Positions 1 to 18,600 of a DNA stretch of 64,000 nucleotides are shown here, in pieces. How positions within the stretch are numbered: the stretch's first letter is position 1; every line of letters begins with the position of its first letter. Below the pieces are notes generated by a model. The model was not told the DNA's origin. It ran no database searches and saw only the letters and a program-made list of their open reading frames with translations. Origin of the DNA: Lineus longissimus (taxonomy: Eukaryota > Nemertea > Pilidiophora > Heteronemertea > Lineidae); contig NC_088317.1 of NCBI RefSeq assembly GCF_910592395.1, positions 3,596,001-3,660,000 on the forward strand, in the 5' to 3' direction. The position numbers were made by a program, and so were the translations under genes.

Positions 1-417
1 TCAAGGAGATCGGCCTTGTTCAGTTGGGTTCCATCGGTGAAATACGCCTTGAAAAATCAAAGAGAGGAATTTCATGACTCATTGAAACATACTCTGTTTT
101 TTTATCTACATGGTGCATGACTTTTATTACTTTCATTACTTTTTGGCCAATATGAAAGCGACGCCTTCCTAAGAGCCGTAGAGTAACCTCCAGGAACGTG
201 ATACTGTCATGCCTACTCCTAGAATTCAGGGCTCAATAGGAGGCCAAGCTGACCTTGAACCCTTTGATTTACACTGGAATTGATTGGTTGAACTCCCGAT
301 TGTGGTGGGAGTGTAGGCCTACAGCATTGTGTATTAGTGCATTTCTGTTTTCCTGAGCCACCAGTAAATACAAATGGTCTACCCCTTTAAGCATGTGACA
401 GTATCACCTTTCTTTAC

Positions 418-580
418 CTTGAACAAACTTTCTGCAAGATCATTCTGCCTCTCTGCTCCGTATTTCTGGAGAGTGAAATCCATGAGGACATGGGACAAGG
501 CCGTGTTCGGACGGATGTCTGACTTCCCTGTGAAGTCGATGTTCACGGCCTGACCTGCTGCCTTCAATTGTTGACCAACC
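418..580 (-). CDS. Single coding exon of an unrecognised gene (partial)
   Basis: On the minus strand an exon of 163 bases lies between a good acceptor (complement of 581-583, preceded by a pyrimidine run) and a donor reading AAG|GTAAAG at 418/417. It encodes about 54 residues beginning VGQQLKAAGQAVNIDF and ending LAESLFK, with no low-complexity sequence. I do not recognise the family. The rest of the gene would lie to the left of the window (downstream on this strand) and perhaps in 600-1860 (upstream), where I could not find a convincing partner exon. It could be a chance ORF, but the matched splice sites and balanced composition argue for a real exon. Confidence 0.4.
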
Positions 581-1862
581 CTGCAAAGAAGAGTGACATG
601 ACACAATGAGCTCGAGGCCAACGGACGTCAGTTTCACCCCCCGAAACCCACTTGGTCTTGGATCCCCTCCCCCAATGGCCGATGCCTGGCCACCCTGGCG
701 ACTACGTCTCCGTTTCTGCCCATTTTTGTGGCACATGGACATTTATCGCTTTACCTTGGATTTCCCGGTGTGTCTGGTGGCTTCGGTTCACCCTCCAGCG
801 GTATCTGTGGGCGAATCATAAACGGATGCCAGCGGACTGAGAACTCGTATTTTTTACAAGCTTCAATCGCGGCTTCCAGTTTACGCTTCCCCACCCAACA
901 CCATGGTCAGATGACGTCACTGACCACATCTACCACAATCTTTGAAGCCATTGGATTGCAAAAACACAATCTTCTTCACCAGGAATGTTGAGTTTTGTTG
1001 TTTTGGGGTGGGCGGGTCGTTGTTTATCTGAATACTTTGTATTGATTTGCTGTGTCATGCAAGTACCAAACAACCTTGATTTATGGATTCGACAAATTTT
1101 ATCGCGTGCATTCGCCTGCACATTTTATTTCCTTTCATCCTGGAAGCGAGGATCCGTAGTTCCACTTTTCACCGCTTCATTTTCGTTTTCTCAAATTCTC
1201 TCACAGTTTTGTCGAATAAACCACATCAAAACCAAAGTTATTCATCTACAATCGTATTTCAAAGGTAAAGTGTATATAGAAGAACCCTTCCGCAATGAGA
1301 AAAGTAGCAATTTTGCGATAGTTTCTTTGAAACCATCTAATGTTTTACTTCACAAAATCTATACAACAGCGCCATTCTATATTTAGCACCTTAGCAACCT
1401 GTCAGACTCAATAGTAAATGTGTTACAAAGCCTGTTCCAACTGCTCAAGTCTTGTCCAATGTCATCATCACAAGACCATTGGGCTAAACTTTAGAATCCC
1501 CGATCGGAAATGACGTAGTTTGATCGCATTCAACTATAAATCCATTGAACAGTGGTGCTTGGTTAGTCAACCGATGACCTTTCTTTTTTGGGGTGTGATC
1601 GGGGATCGTAAACTCGTTGCGACCATTGTATGCACCATGAATGAAGATGCCAAAGGCAAAGACAAGTAACTTTAGAATTTCTGGCATTTTTTTGTTGGCC
1701 ATTAGCGCTTGCCTGTAGCCTATATGTATAGATTCATGCACTTGATTGGGAACAACAATGCCAACGAGGTATGCTACCGTCGCTACCAGCATCTTGACTT
1801 TTTCACTTCAATTCAAAATTTCTTCCAGAATGTTCTAACCGTACCCGCAGAGTCTTTCCAAG
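581..1862. other. Intergenic or intronic stretch without a supported gene
   Basis: Several overlapping ORFs of 60-133 codons occur here, but none has domain-like sequence or paired splice sites. The stretch should contain the promoter and 5' leader of the RCC1-BTB gene that begins at 1863, and possibly more of the minus-strand gene to the left. Confidence 0.4.
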
Positions 1863-7224
<5,362 letters not shown>

Positions 7225-7300
7225 CATGAATGAGTTTTAGTTCATGTACCTTTCCACTGTGGACAAGTGTACAAAGCTATATTTTGTTCAACTTCATGTA

Positions 7301-8204
7301 CACCCTTGTCGGAAAGTTTATGGACACCAGTTTTTGCACATTTTCTCAAAAACGGCTAATCCTATTGAACCCAAATTTTCACCAATGGTGGAGAATCTTC
7401 TTGGCTATCGAATGACGTGATAGTTGATATCAGGACCAATTGCATAACAAAGTTATTACATAATTTTGAGAGGGATCTTTTTTTTACTTTTTTGTTAATC
7501 AATTTTTCAAAACCAAATTAACCTACAGTATATATTGCACATAGCTAAGACTTTCTGTGAAAAAAATTTGGATAAATCTCATTTCGGTTTTGAGATATAT
7601 CGAAATATCAAAATTTTGATATTTTGATAATTTGATATTTTTGGGTTTTTTGCAACTGTATCATTGAGAAGTCATACCCAAATAATGATTGGCACCAATT
7701 TAGCACAGCTAGCAACTAATATTGCTGAGAAAAGGTGGATACTTGGTAGTATGAAAATTTTCATATTATAATTTCAAGATGTTCCTTTAGTTGAAAATCA
7801 GAAAAAAATCACCATTCATTCAGGGGACATGGGTACTACTAGGATATATCGAAAAATCAGAAAAATCTCAAAATTTTCAGAATCTCAAAATTTTGATATT
7901 TTGATATATCATGAAAAGTAAATGATATTTTCAAATACTTTCTTCACAGAAAGTCTTAGCATTGTTATCTGTATGATGCAAGATTTATACTTCGATTTTA
8001 AAAAAATCAACCAAAAAGTGAAAAATAGATGCCTCTCAAAATTATGTAATAACTTTGTTATGCAATTGGTCCTGATATCAACTATCACGTCATTCGATAG
8101 CCAGGAAGATTCTCCACCATTGGTGAATATTTGGGTTCAATAGGATTAGCCGTTTTTGAGAAAATGTGCAAAAACTGGTGTCCATAAACTTTCCGACAAG
8201 GGTG
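7301..8204. mobile_element. 904-base TA-flanked foldback MITE
   Basis: The first ~180 bases (beginning CACCCTTGTCGGAAAGTTTA) recur as a reverse complement at the right end (8025-8204) with very few differences. The inner parts also match in inverted orientation but are more diverged (CTAAGACTTTCTGTGAA near 7545 against its complement near 7945), so nearly the whole element is a hairpin. TA dinucleotides flank both ends, which suggests a Tc1/mariner-type insertion. It lies 76 bases after the RCBTB stop codon, so it may be part of that gene's 3' UTR. Confidence 0.88.
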
Positions 8205-8331
8205 TACATGGTGTTTTCCGTAGTTGCCAAAAATGGGTTAATTTGGTACTTCAGAGTGGGATTACACTAGGCATGTATGATGAATACTTTGTTGGCAAGG
8301 GTTATCTGGCCATTGGTGCTTATTTTATGTA

Positions 8332-8506
8332 CAGTGGAACCTCTCTATTAAGGACACCCTCGGGACTGACAAGTGCTGTCCTTAATAGAGAGGTGTCCTG
8401 ATAAGACAGGTCAAATTGAATGGAAACTACCAAATTGGGACCAATTGTGTCCTTAATAGAGAGGTAGTCCTTAATAGAGAGGTGTCCGCTAAGAGAAGTT
8501 CTACTG
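8332..8506. mobile_element. Short MITE with CAGTGGAAC-type ends
   Basis: The left end is CAGTGGAACCTCTCTATTAAGG and the right end is the inverted CAGTAGAACTTCTCTTAGCGG, flanked by TA on both sides. Inside, the motif TCCTTAATAGAGAGGTGTCC recurs in both orientations. TIRs starting CAG(T)nGAAC with TA duplication are typical of pogo/Tigger-like elements. Fragments of the same family occur at 48370-48418 and 61713-61865. Confidence 0.82.
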
Positions 8507-9090
8507 TACTGTGGGATTGAAAGGTGCATGTAGGAAAGCAGGAACCCACGTGTCAGTCATTTCAAGAATGGAGTTTGTTTGCATTTACAGGGTGGCCCAA
8601 GATAAAAGAAAATTGGGGCCAATGATATCATCAACTGAGGGTCTAATGTGTTCAAATTGTACTTACCAGGTTCTTCCTGTCGGCTGTTTATGGCTTGTTG
8701 CTTTTGAGGGCACTTTCAATATCTCAAGGCTTGTACCGTGCAGAACAATGCTTTTAATTTCAGTACATGTAGTTAGAGGGCAGGCTGCTGAATAAAATAG
8801 CGCGAGGAACACAATTTTGCCAGAAATGTGTTAAGGGTTCTTTGCACTGGTTTCTTGCAGTGTATTGTGTCATGCTTATGTGATGATTTTTTAACTCCCG
8901 CATTACTTTTTAGGAATTTTTACGTCATTTTTAAACATGTTCGATTGCTGATCATTCCAGAGAGCTTAACTGGTGCTTGATATTTGTTGGTGTTTGTGAC
9001 TAACGCCTACACTCGATTTTATCTCCACATAAAAGTTCATTGCTTCGCGTTTCAGTTGTCAGGCTCTATTGTCCTATTACATTGAAATAT

Positions 9091-9310
9091 GTGACCCGCT
9101 CACCAAAACTAGGCGCTTGTCGCATCTGAACTTGACAGGTTGATACGGACTTGTTGTTCATTTCCCTATTGTAGACCTTTTGTGAAATGTGACCAAATCA
9201 GTTTGTAATAGATTTCACAAAAGGTCTACAATAGGGAAATGAACAACAAGTCCGTATCAACCTGTCGAGTTCAGATGCGACAAGCGCCTAGTTTTGGTAG
9301 AGCGAGTCAC
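9091..9310. mobile_element. Foldback MITE, copy 2 (inverted relative to copy 1)
   Basis: The same palindrome as 3218-3438, in opposite orientation: the loop reads GTGACCAAATCAGTTTGTAA here and its complement in copy 1. It is flanked by ATAT on both sides, which may be the target duplication. Confidence 0.9.
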
Positions 9311-10294
9311 ATATGTTCTATACAGGGTGGCCCAGAAAACTTTTCCCTTGCACAATCGAATTCTATTGTGTAATCCATTGTGTGAGGGAAATTTTTTTTG
9401 CCCCACCCTGTAGTCTTATGTAGTAGTCCTCAATATTTACCAGAAACAATGTGAAAGATTTCAGTTAAACAGATTATAAGTTATTCATTGACTGAAGTGT
9501 AAAATAGGGTTTGACATAACTTATTTTTTTAAACTCATTCTATATAGTACTTGACAGAGCTTTTGCAACAATGAGTATGCTTATGGGATAGGCCTTAAAT
9601 GCATGTGTAGTTTGAAAATATTGACAGAATTTTAATCTCTCTCTTACTTATTCATGTCTGTCTTTATTAAAGTATCAGTGGTTTTTTCAAGGGAAGATTG
9701 AAACCTAGTAGAAATAAATATGGTGATATTTAGTACTTATAATTGTTACTTACAATGTGTGTTTGGAATCTCATCATGCTCAACCTAATGTGATAATGAT
9801 GCATGTAATATGTAATTGCTGTTAATAAATGATAATTGGCCTTGTACATGTTGTAAATGAGAGGTTTTAGTGCTTAGATGGCAGTAGAGAAAGTTGGGCA
9901 AAAAAATTTATTGTGATTAAAAAAAAGGGGATGTCAGGGTCTCATTTCATGTCCCACTGAGACGAGGTTGCAGAGGATGGAGTATTCTCATCCAGGGAGG
10001 ACTCATTTCAAAGGAGGGGTGTCAAGTTCTCATTGAGATTCATCGCCTCCTGAGGTTACAGGTTGCAGAGAACGGAGTATATTAATCCAGGGAGGATCCA
10101 TTGTAAGGGATAGGGGTGTCGGGTTTCGTTTACATAGAACTGCCAGATGTTTGTTTGTGAATTCTTTGTGTTAATGCAATTAGTATTTATTCAGAATAAA
10201 TGAGGACAGCGAATAATCAGAATGATGTGGAAAATAACTTTTGTTTGCTTTATTTCATACCAGTTATCCATCTCGGCAGAAGCCCTCCCCCCAT

Positions 10295-10545
10295 AACAGG
10301 GGCAGCGGTAGCGCAGTGGAAGAGAGTCGGCCTCATGATCAGGAGGTTGTGGGTTCGACTCCCGGCCGAGTCACTGCTTAGTTCCCTACTGGTCGAGTTC
10401 AAGTGAGCGCCTTGTGGTTGCTCCTTGAAACCCCTGATTGATTTCTGTGGAGACCGGGGTAATAATATGATATCCCAAAGCGCTTTGAGCGAGAACTATA
10501 GTGTCACGGAATTGCGCTTTATAAAAGAATCATTATATATTATAA
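10295..10545 (+). mobile_element. tRNA-derived SINE (full length)
   Basis: The head looks like a tRNA: an A-box TAGCGCAGTGG at about 10308 and a B-box GGTTCGACTCC at about 10352, ending in GGCCGAGTCAC. The tRNA-unrelated body (CCCCTGATTGATTTCTGTGG ... CAAAGCGCTTTGAGCGAGAA ... CACGGAATTGCGCTTTATAA) is followed by an ATTATATATT tail. The body recurs at 33446-33603. The GCGCTTTGAGCG...GCGCT(A/T)TATAA 3' body is a style shared by SINEs of many marine invertebrates. Confidence 0.85.
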
Positions 10546-11640
10546 CTCACTGTTACATGTTCTTGTAAATGTTACCTACTATTATGCAACACAAACTATA
10601 GGGGCTGAGAAACCGATCAGTCACCCTCATTGATTTTGACCTCCATTTCATGATATGTATCAATAAAAGCCCAGTGAATAGGCCTATGATTGGATCAAAT
10701 GCGCAATGAGGTAATGACAAGGTCAGGGGTAGGGCCTATAAAGGTCTCTACAAAAGTTGCACACCACAACTAGACAGCTACTTCATGTCGGTGGTCTGAG
10801 CACGAGTAAGCCAGCTCGATGTGCATATGGAGAGTGAAGCAACCAGATCAGTATAAACTGATATATTGAATAATGTGGACCAACATAGTTTTCGGATTCC
10901 ATGCAGCACTGAATGGGAAAAACAGTTTCGGGGTAAGTTGTCTTGTTACTGTAATCCCCTTTATTTTTGCAAGGCAAATATTTGTACGAGTGGATACAAT
11001 CACAAACTTCTGGGGCCCATTCACCCATTTGTGGAAAACTAATGGATGCATAATCTGAAAATGATGTTTTCACAAACATATAGGGCCATGATGATTTGTA
11101 TGAGGTAACGGCATCTGGGAATCTCCACAATCATGTTGCTTGTGACATCTGGTGGCATTTTACGATGTCGGAAGCGATGTGGCTCTATTGCATTTTCTGA
11201 CATCATCCACCATCACGTCGGCTGTAGTCAAGTACCAGAAAATTGCCAACCTGCCCGAGATTTCCCACAGGCAACTACACAAAACATGGGCATAAAAATT
11301 GTTCGGTCCTGTCGCCTATTCATGGAGAGGACTTGCATACATGCGACTCCTTCATAAGGGGCTGTGACAAGTCGGATTGTCCAAAGCAGTACATCCATAT
11401 TGTTTCATGAAGTTAGTAAGGACCATGGGTTCCTTCTGACCCTATACCAGGTATCTAATATTGGCTATAATGTTATCTGACTAACGTTTTATTGGACCAG
11501 GGTTCCTTTTTATTGGTACTGCAGACAGTGTCCTTTGCCCTCTGTCCCACTCGCAGCTCAGAGACTTTATGATGGAAAATTTTACCTGTGACTTAAGGCA
11601 GACATTCTTGGCATCTTACAAACCTTTGGCTATAAACAAA

Positions 11641-12296
11641 AACAACCACATTTATTTTATCATTAAATAAAACTTTTATTATTCTTGAGTTCTGAGTACA
11701 TTTGATGAACTAACTCTATACCTGAAAAGCTCATGTATTGCATCATGAAAAGACCTCAATATATTTTCCCCCTCCCAAGTTCCTTTTATAACTGTACATC
11801 CCACATGCCCAAGTGAGTCTATCCGAGTCTGATACTACATGCAATACTGTAAATATATAAATTCATTGGGACGCAGAGCTGGGAATGCAAACCAGCTGAC
11901 CATATCTTGAGCAAATTCTCCTTCAGTATTGGATCAGTCTGCTCCTTGAACACACTTCTGATCACAAAAAACACACTTCTGATCACAAAATGCAGCTACA
12001 TCTCTTAAAAGCAGATTGTAAACGTCAGATTTTTGTTGCAGTGTCATGTGATAATTATCAACGCGATGAGTGACAAAAATATTGACTGTGGTAAAACTGA
12101 TTTTTGCAAATCACAGCGATGACTGATTCTTGTAGGAGCCTGCAACAACCCCTGCAGATGAAATTTTTATCTCATGCAATAATTATCAGAAATTGCAACA
12201 ATGGAGATCTCTGGTATGCAGCGTAATGATTCAATAAATTCGTTGCACCGTAGATAAAAAGCGTAATACCCAAACCCGTTTTAACAAATAATGCTT
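11641..12296 (-). other. Probable 3' UTR of golgin-45
   Basis: The stop codon of golgin-45 is at 12297. The complement strand carries AATAAA signals near 11650-11680, giving a 3' UTR of roughly 620-650 bases. No other gene is seen. Confidence 0.55.
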
Positions 12297-14478
12297 TCAA
12301 ATGACTAATATTTCACCATTACAATGATTACAACAGTTTATCGTTAGGTGATCGTATCTTGTGACTGGATGGTATCGCGATATGGAACCATGTATCATCT
12401 GCTCCGATGGGGGAGCAATATCTGACAGTCCTTCCAGTGTGGTTTGTTGGCTGTGTACAATCTCCATTGCCATAACTTCAGCTGGCGTATAATCATCTGC
12501 AGACACACAGACGTTCATCAGCATGGGTGGGTTGCCGATGAGACGGAACTTGATTGCCTCGACCATCCCTCGTATGGTTTCAACGAGGCTGACAACGTTG
12601 GTGGAATAGACGTGTTTCTTGGTGCCGTGGGCCTGCAGTGAGTCCTTCACTAGATGGAGATACCTAAATCAGAGAAGATTGCCGAGGTGAACAGGAAGAA
12701 ATACTCAAGTTTTCCTGATTATTTTTTAGCGAGCATGAAGGTACATTGAGCTCTTTAAGTTTTGAGGGACCATATTCACGACATGTGGAAATCTGTAACA
12801 TTGCCTTGACCATAGCCCAGCACAAGTAATTGAACAAGCTCGATGTCCATCATTCAAGTGGTTTGTAGCTGCTCTTATTTTCTTAAATGGTACAAGACAC
12901 TCATGGTTTATTCACCTGTATGTGTCGGTCAGATTAGACCTCATCTGATTACGCTCCCGCAGAATGCCTTGCAGTGCATGCTGGGATTCCTTGTATTGGG
13001 CGGTCAAGTGCGACCTGGTATTCGCGAGCTCGTCAACCATCATTCTGCTAGCTATGTATTTCGATCGCCACATATCGGCTTGGATTGAAACGCTGTCAAT
13101 ATTTTCATGATCGTCATGGATACGCTTGCAGTAGTCGCCGATTTCATTAGCCAGTTGAGCACGTTCTCTACAATATAAGAGTTAGGGAGTGTAAAGTTGT
13201 AACAGCTGTTACTCTCAAGAGATAACAGAACAGGTGTGCATGACATCAGACTGTACACATATGCAAGGCTGTGTATGATACAAATCATGATGTTTATCGA
13301 GTTCCAGACCGGTACTGGTCGACTCCTATGTTATCCTGAAGACCACAATCAATTTCAAGTTGCATGTCATACACTGTAAATAATCAGGAATAATTTTAAC
13401 AGTCGCAACTGACTCACCTCACGAGCCTTTCCACCCTGTGCTGTATATCTTCACCAACAGATGCAACCAACAGTTTTTTGAGTTCAGTGTTTACCTGAAA
13501 TTTATGAGAAGACATTGTAATATATTTTCCTTAAATGATGAATAGGAACATCGTGTCAGTGGCAGTAGTTTTAGTGAGTTTAAAGTTTAGGGTTTATAGT
13601 CTGATATCGCCTGCAGACTGGTACAGGTTATCATCAAACTTCAAGCCAGCACCAGGGAATGGGCACCAACCGATTGATTGAAATCTTACCTGAAACTGCA
13701 CCTCCAATTCTTTCTTTAGCTCATTCCTCTCCTCCCGTATCTGTTTCACCTTCTCGTTATATTTATCATTCATCCGCCGTAACCTCACAATCTCGCGACT
13801 CTCCAGGTCATTGATGTCGATAGCAGTCGTGTCCTCAATTTTCATCGGATCGACAACGCTAATCGGTTTAGTAACTTTCAAGGCTTCCCCGACCACTTCC
13901 AGCTGAGAACTCTCCAAAGGGTCTATCACAGCTGAAACTGGACTTTCTGGAATCAAATCATCAGGAAGGATTTTTCTTCTCACATTATTGCTCAAGTTTT
14001 CTATATTTTTGGCCACTTCATTGTCATTTTGAGATTCATTCAGCACATTTCTGTCCATTTCTTGCAGTTTTACTGCAAAGTCGCCAGTATTTTGAACAAC
14101 TTTCCCACTGGCTAGGACAGTGGACGACTTGACTCCTAAATTTCCCAATACTTCATTATTGGGATGAATATGAGTATGATACACAACGTGGGGACTAGGA
14201 TACAGCCGTTTTAAGTCTGGCTTTGAGGTTGGTGTGGCATTTTGTAGATTCTTGGTAGGCGGATGTGTCATGTGAGTTGGTCTTGTCGGAATCACATCCT
14301 GTTTCTTTCCATGTTTTCTGTGGCTGATAGGCGGAGGACCAGTTGCGGCTTTGGTTGGCTCCCAAGGAATGAACCGAGGTGCTCGTATTCTGGCACTTGA
14401 GTTTGATTGATCTGCAATGCCAGCATTTGGTGGCATCTCGTCTTCGATGTCTAAATGGATGTGCAGGTTAGTTGACAT
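12297..14478 (-). CDS. BLZF1: Golgin-45 (basic leucine zipper nuclear factor 1 family)
   Basis: Four coding exons on the minus strand: 13690-14478, 13418-13494, 12916-13167 and 12297-12663, which join in frame to 494 residues. Golgin-45 is a Golgi coiled-coil protein that binds GRASP55 and Rab2 and helps stack cisternae (family knowledge). The long N-terminal part is low in order. The coiled coil starts near residue 220 and continues through ELKKLLVASVGEDIQHRVER and DMWRSKYIASRMMVDEL, both strongly like the vertebrate protein. The C-terminus is diagnostic: RYHPVTRYDHLTINCCNHCN, then GEILVI, matching the family's YTRYENITFNCCNHC end, which contains the GRASP-binding tail. A minus-strand acceptor just before the ATG (CTTTTTCAG|AGGGACTTC) implies a non-coding first exon upstream, perhaps ending at the donor near 14896. 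Human BLZF1 is about 400 residues; the extra length here is in the N-terminal low-complexity part. Confidence 0.95.
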
Positions 14479-14479
14479 T

Positions 14480-15631
14480 GCTCAGAAGTCCCTCTGAAAA
14501 AGATGAGAACGATACTGATTACACCATTGATGATTGTGACAGCAGCAATCATGCTACACAGGGCATCATTTATGCTTGTGATGTTCTTCTCCTACAACCA
14601 CCTACATCCAATATCCACTGTCCACAAGCACGAAGTGTTGTTCATCGAGGTAGGTTTGGATATCAGCACACTCGTAGACGTAGTCGTATATTGCTGTGGC
14701 ATCATCACTCATAGATTTTCATCATCATCATCTGAGCAGCAGTGGGAAAGTATGGTATGTGAATTTACAGTAGCCATATGGTATGTCATGACATGTACAT
14801 GCCCGACAATCAGGTGGAGTTCAGTTGGAGTCCAACCAACACGGAAATGTAAATAAATATACAAAAATGAATGAAAACTAACCAATACCTGCTGATGAAT
14901 ACCAGCTCCAACTATAGGATGACTCTTTTCCAAATCAATATTTCCAATCGATTATCTGATAATGACGTTATTGGAGAAATTATGACGAAAACATGAGAAA
15001 CAAATTATTTCCTTCCGTCTACCATTTTGTATGACTGTCACGTGATTTTGGCTTCAAACCAATCAGAAGTTTCGACACAAATTCGTTCGGTTCCGTTTGT
15101 TGCCAACAACAAGTGCTTGCTTCAAAATCGAGTCAAGCAAGTTCCTTGCAAAAACAACCAATTTCATAGCATTTATCGGGTCAAAATTACTGAGGTGACT
15201 ATGTTGTTCTATTTTTCCATTACACTGTAACTACGTAGTGTGTGTTTTCTACTCTGTAAGTTGCATTGTGCTACAGAATGACCAGATATAGGCCTAGGCT
15301 AGTGCATTGCCATGGCATTGGTGATGCTCAAAACTGTTTTCACTCTCACAGTCTCAGCTTCTACACCACCAATCTATCGTGTCCATTTGGCATTACTCCA
15401 TACTCCATCAGTTCATGGGCCATGACACCGAAACATGAGACCATGTTCACTGAACAAGTTCACTTTCGTCTTTCCTCACTAAGTTAAATCAAAATGTCCA
15501 TGATGTCTCTGACTCTGTCCTCTCCTCAGCCTCAGGCTCAGTCCTATCCTGTTGGCCTGCACTGTTGCAATTCAAACATGACCAAATACAAATAGATTCA
15601 TGTGATAATTTATTATCTCCTTTCAGTGAGA
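14480..15631. promoter_or_regulatory. Shared head-to-head promoter region of golgin-45 and NME7
   Basis: The two coding starts point away from each other and are 1,153 bases apart. The core contains a palindromic E-box TCACGTGA at 15038-15045, a CCAAT box at 15059-15063 and a CRE-like TGACGTTA near 14964. Both genes show an acceptor just before their ATG, so both should have non-coding first exons inside this interval. Which sites are used is not visible from sequence alone. Confidence 0.6.
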
Positions 15632-18600
15632 ATGGCGGATGACCGATATGCCTTCATAGCAGAGTGGTACGACCCTAATGCCACCATTATCAGGCGATAC
15701 CAGTTCCTTTACTATGTCTGCGATAATTCAGTTGAGATGGTAAGTGAAATCGAGTGTGGAGCTGGTTCAACCAGTTTGTATTGAACAGTGTTTTATGCCA
15801 CTGAAACAGGAAGTGGTTGTTGGAGGTAATGGAGGAATGACGAGTCGATGTAGCATCAATTCAGTGGGTCCTCGCCCTCGGTGTGGGTCAACTCGTATTC
15901 CATGACATCCAACAGGGGAGAAGTCACGTCAAAGTTACGATTTTACCACTCAATTCAAATCTATATGGCGATGAAACATACAATCAGAGTAGGCCTGGGA
16001 ATCTTCTATAGGGGTAAAATCAGAATCCCATTTCCGTGATTCATTACCGATGCTACTAGTACTTACTGTTGAGTGTTTTCTAAACTTAAGATGAAGTTTT
16101 ACTCGAGGTAAACTGACTTATAATTTAACTTTCACTTCCATCTTATTTTCAGTATGACATTAAGAATAGACGCATTTTCCTGAAGCGGTCCAAATGTGAA
16201 AATATCACCCTAACAGACTTGTATGTAGGCAGCACAATCAATGTACACTCCAGGCAGCTAACTTTGACAGACTACGCAGATGAATATACCAGGAGTAAGC
16301 TCATTAGCAAGAAAGAAAAGTGAGTGATTATTGTAAAATGTGTCAATCATCAATGTGTCAATTAATTGAAGCTCCAATATGTGAGGTTGAGAGTCATGAA
16401 ATCATCCATATTTAAAGTTTCAAAACTTTGAAGAAGTTATTCATCTCGACGCACACCCATCTAGGCTGCAAATCACAAAAATTACCCTTATCCCGAGATT
16501 TTGGATAAATCCTAACTCAATGTGACGACTCCTTTATTCTTTTCCAGAACTTTAGGTATGATCAAGCCAGATGCCATCTCCAAACTGGGCCACATCCTCG
16601 ATGCCATCTACGCAGGCGGTTTCAGCATCTCAAAGTTAAAAATGTGCCAGCTGGGCAGAGATGAGGCAAATAAGTTCTATGAAGAGCATGTCGGGAAGCC
16701 ATTCTTCAGGTAGGTGTCAGTGCACTGCAACGCAATACAAAGCTTCCGTAATGATATTATTGGGCAAATTTTGCATTGTAGGCCAGTATTTAACAGAGTC
16801 GTTTTTGCCCTGTAGAATCCCTTGAATGGGAACTTTTTCCAGATAATTTACAACGATTCAAACCTTTTACTTTCATTTCAGTGAACTCTTAGGGTATATT
16901 ACAAGCGGTCCAGTGGTTGCGTTTGAATTGATGGGAAGTGATGCTGTGAACAAGTGGCGCAGTCTGTTGGGCCCCACCGACTCTGCGGCAGCAAGAAGCC
17001 AGGCACCAAGCAGTATTAGGGCAAAGTTTGGTCAAGGTAAGTTTGTACTGGGTGTCACAAAAAAATTTACCTTTTTTTTGATTTTGAATAACTCCCATAG
17101 TATCAATTACAAATTGACCAAATGTCCTGTAATACCATAATGAAGGCAATGGAGATGGTCACTATGGCAACTGTTTTCATGTTTGAACCTCTTCCTCCTT
17201 CAGATAACACACGGAATGCCTGTCACGGATCAGACTCCCCCGAATCTGCTGCGCGAGAGTTAGAATTCTTCTTCCCCACGGCAGCACCACCTCGACACAA
17301 CACGTCAAGGTCCGGTGACTGTACGTGCTGTGTGATCAAGCCTCACGCTGTCAGAGAAGGTGAGTCGCTGTGTTCTTTATCGTACATGTACAGGAAATGC
17401 ATTCAGGCCTGCTCTAAGCCGCTTTGGTGCAGTGGCTTGGACTCTGGACTAGCGGCCAAGAGATCCCTGGTTCGATCCCCACTGTCAGCATGAGACTCGA
17501 AGCAGGTCTCTTTGTCTTAAGTACCTTACTCCACCCAGATGTATAAATGGGTACCGGTCAGAAATGCTCAGATTGTGCTCATCTGAAGTCTACTGAAAAG
17601 TTTCTGTACAGACCAGGGTGTAAAGTCGGATGATACCCTTCTTTCGAGTTGATCCTAAACCAAAAAAACGTTTAAACTTTCAATAACCTTTTGGTTTGAC
17701 ATTTTAGGCCAAGCCGGTAAAATCATAGCCGCAATCCAAGAGTCCAACTTCCGAGTCACAGCTATACAAATGTTTAACCTGGAACGAGCTAATGCTGAGG
17801 AATTCTTTGAAGTGTACAAGGGAGTTGTGTTGGAGTATAAAGATATGGTAGAGGAACTCACGAGGGGGCCGTGTATTGCACTCGAAGTCACAGCGGAAAG
17901 TGCACCGACGGCTTTCAGGGAGATGGTTGGACCGGCTGATCCTGTAAGTAGAAGCTGCCAATGGAACACTAAGATGATCAGGAATGAAATGATGAAATTC
18001 TGCATTGTTATTTTGGTACCAGACTTGAGTCATCAGTGTTAGCTTGATTTGGTCAAGTTGAAAAAAGTCAACCCTGGGATATTTCAGGCAAGTAAGATAT
18101 CACTAGGCTTACATGTAGTTGTGGACGTCGCTTCATGAATTTTTATTTTCTTTCAGGAAATTGCACGCCACTTGCGACCACGTACACTCCGAGCCAAGTT
18201 TGGACTGGATAAGGTTCAGAATGCCGTCCACTGCACAGATCTTCCCGAAGACGGCCTATTAGAGGTTGGTATGAATTATTCATTTGAAACTTTCTGGAGT
18301 CGGACTGCAAGAAAAAGGGAGGAAAAGGCCGGGTGCAGCTCCCAGTTCAAAAACGGCCAGCAGAAGTACTACTAACTTGGGTTCAGTTGGACTTTCAGAT
18401 TCTATTTTATCGTGCAAGTGTACAGGTGAATTCAGGGTGTGTAATGCTGGGCATGGTATCAGTTTGGGCTCTCGCAAATACCTTCCAGGCATGTTTCTCA
18501 TGTATATAATTAAGCATGTTATCAGATTTCTCCTATGCCCTGTGTCCTCTTCCTCATCTGACCTATGCCTTTCCTCATCTGACCTATGCCTTGACTACAA

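Larger units (their letters stand above)
7225..11640. other. Intergenic region between RCBTB and golgin-45, mostly repeats
   Basis: Apart from the MITEs at 7301-8204, 8332-8506 and 9091-9310 and the SINE at 10295-10545, I see no gene. Candidate polyadenylation signals for the RCBTB transcript (AATAAA) lie near 9715 and 9826. ORFs at 10783-11130 and 11133-11357 have no recognisable domains. Confidence 0.5.

Noticed and set aside
985-1386. A plus-strand ORF of 133 codons
   Set aside because: It has no domain, no upstream acceptor or promoter evidence, and a composition like the surrounding AT-rich DNA.
10300-10375. A functional tRNA gene
   Set aside because: The A and B boxes are present, but the cloverleaf is imperfect and the sequence continues into a SINE body with a second copy at 33446, so this is a SINE head.
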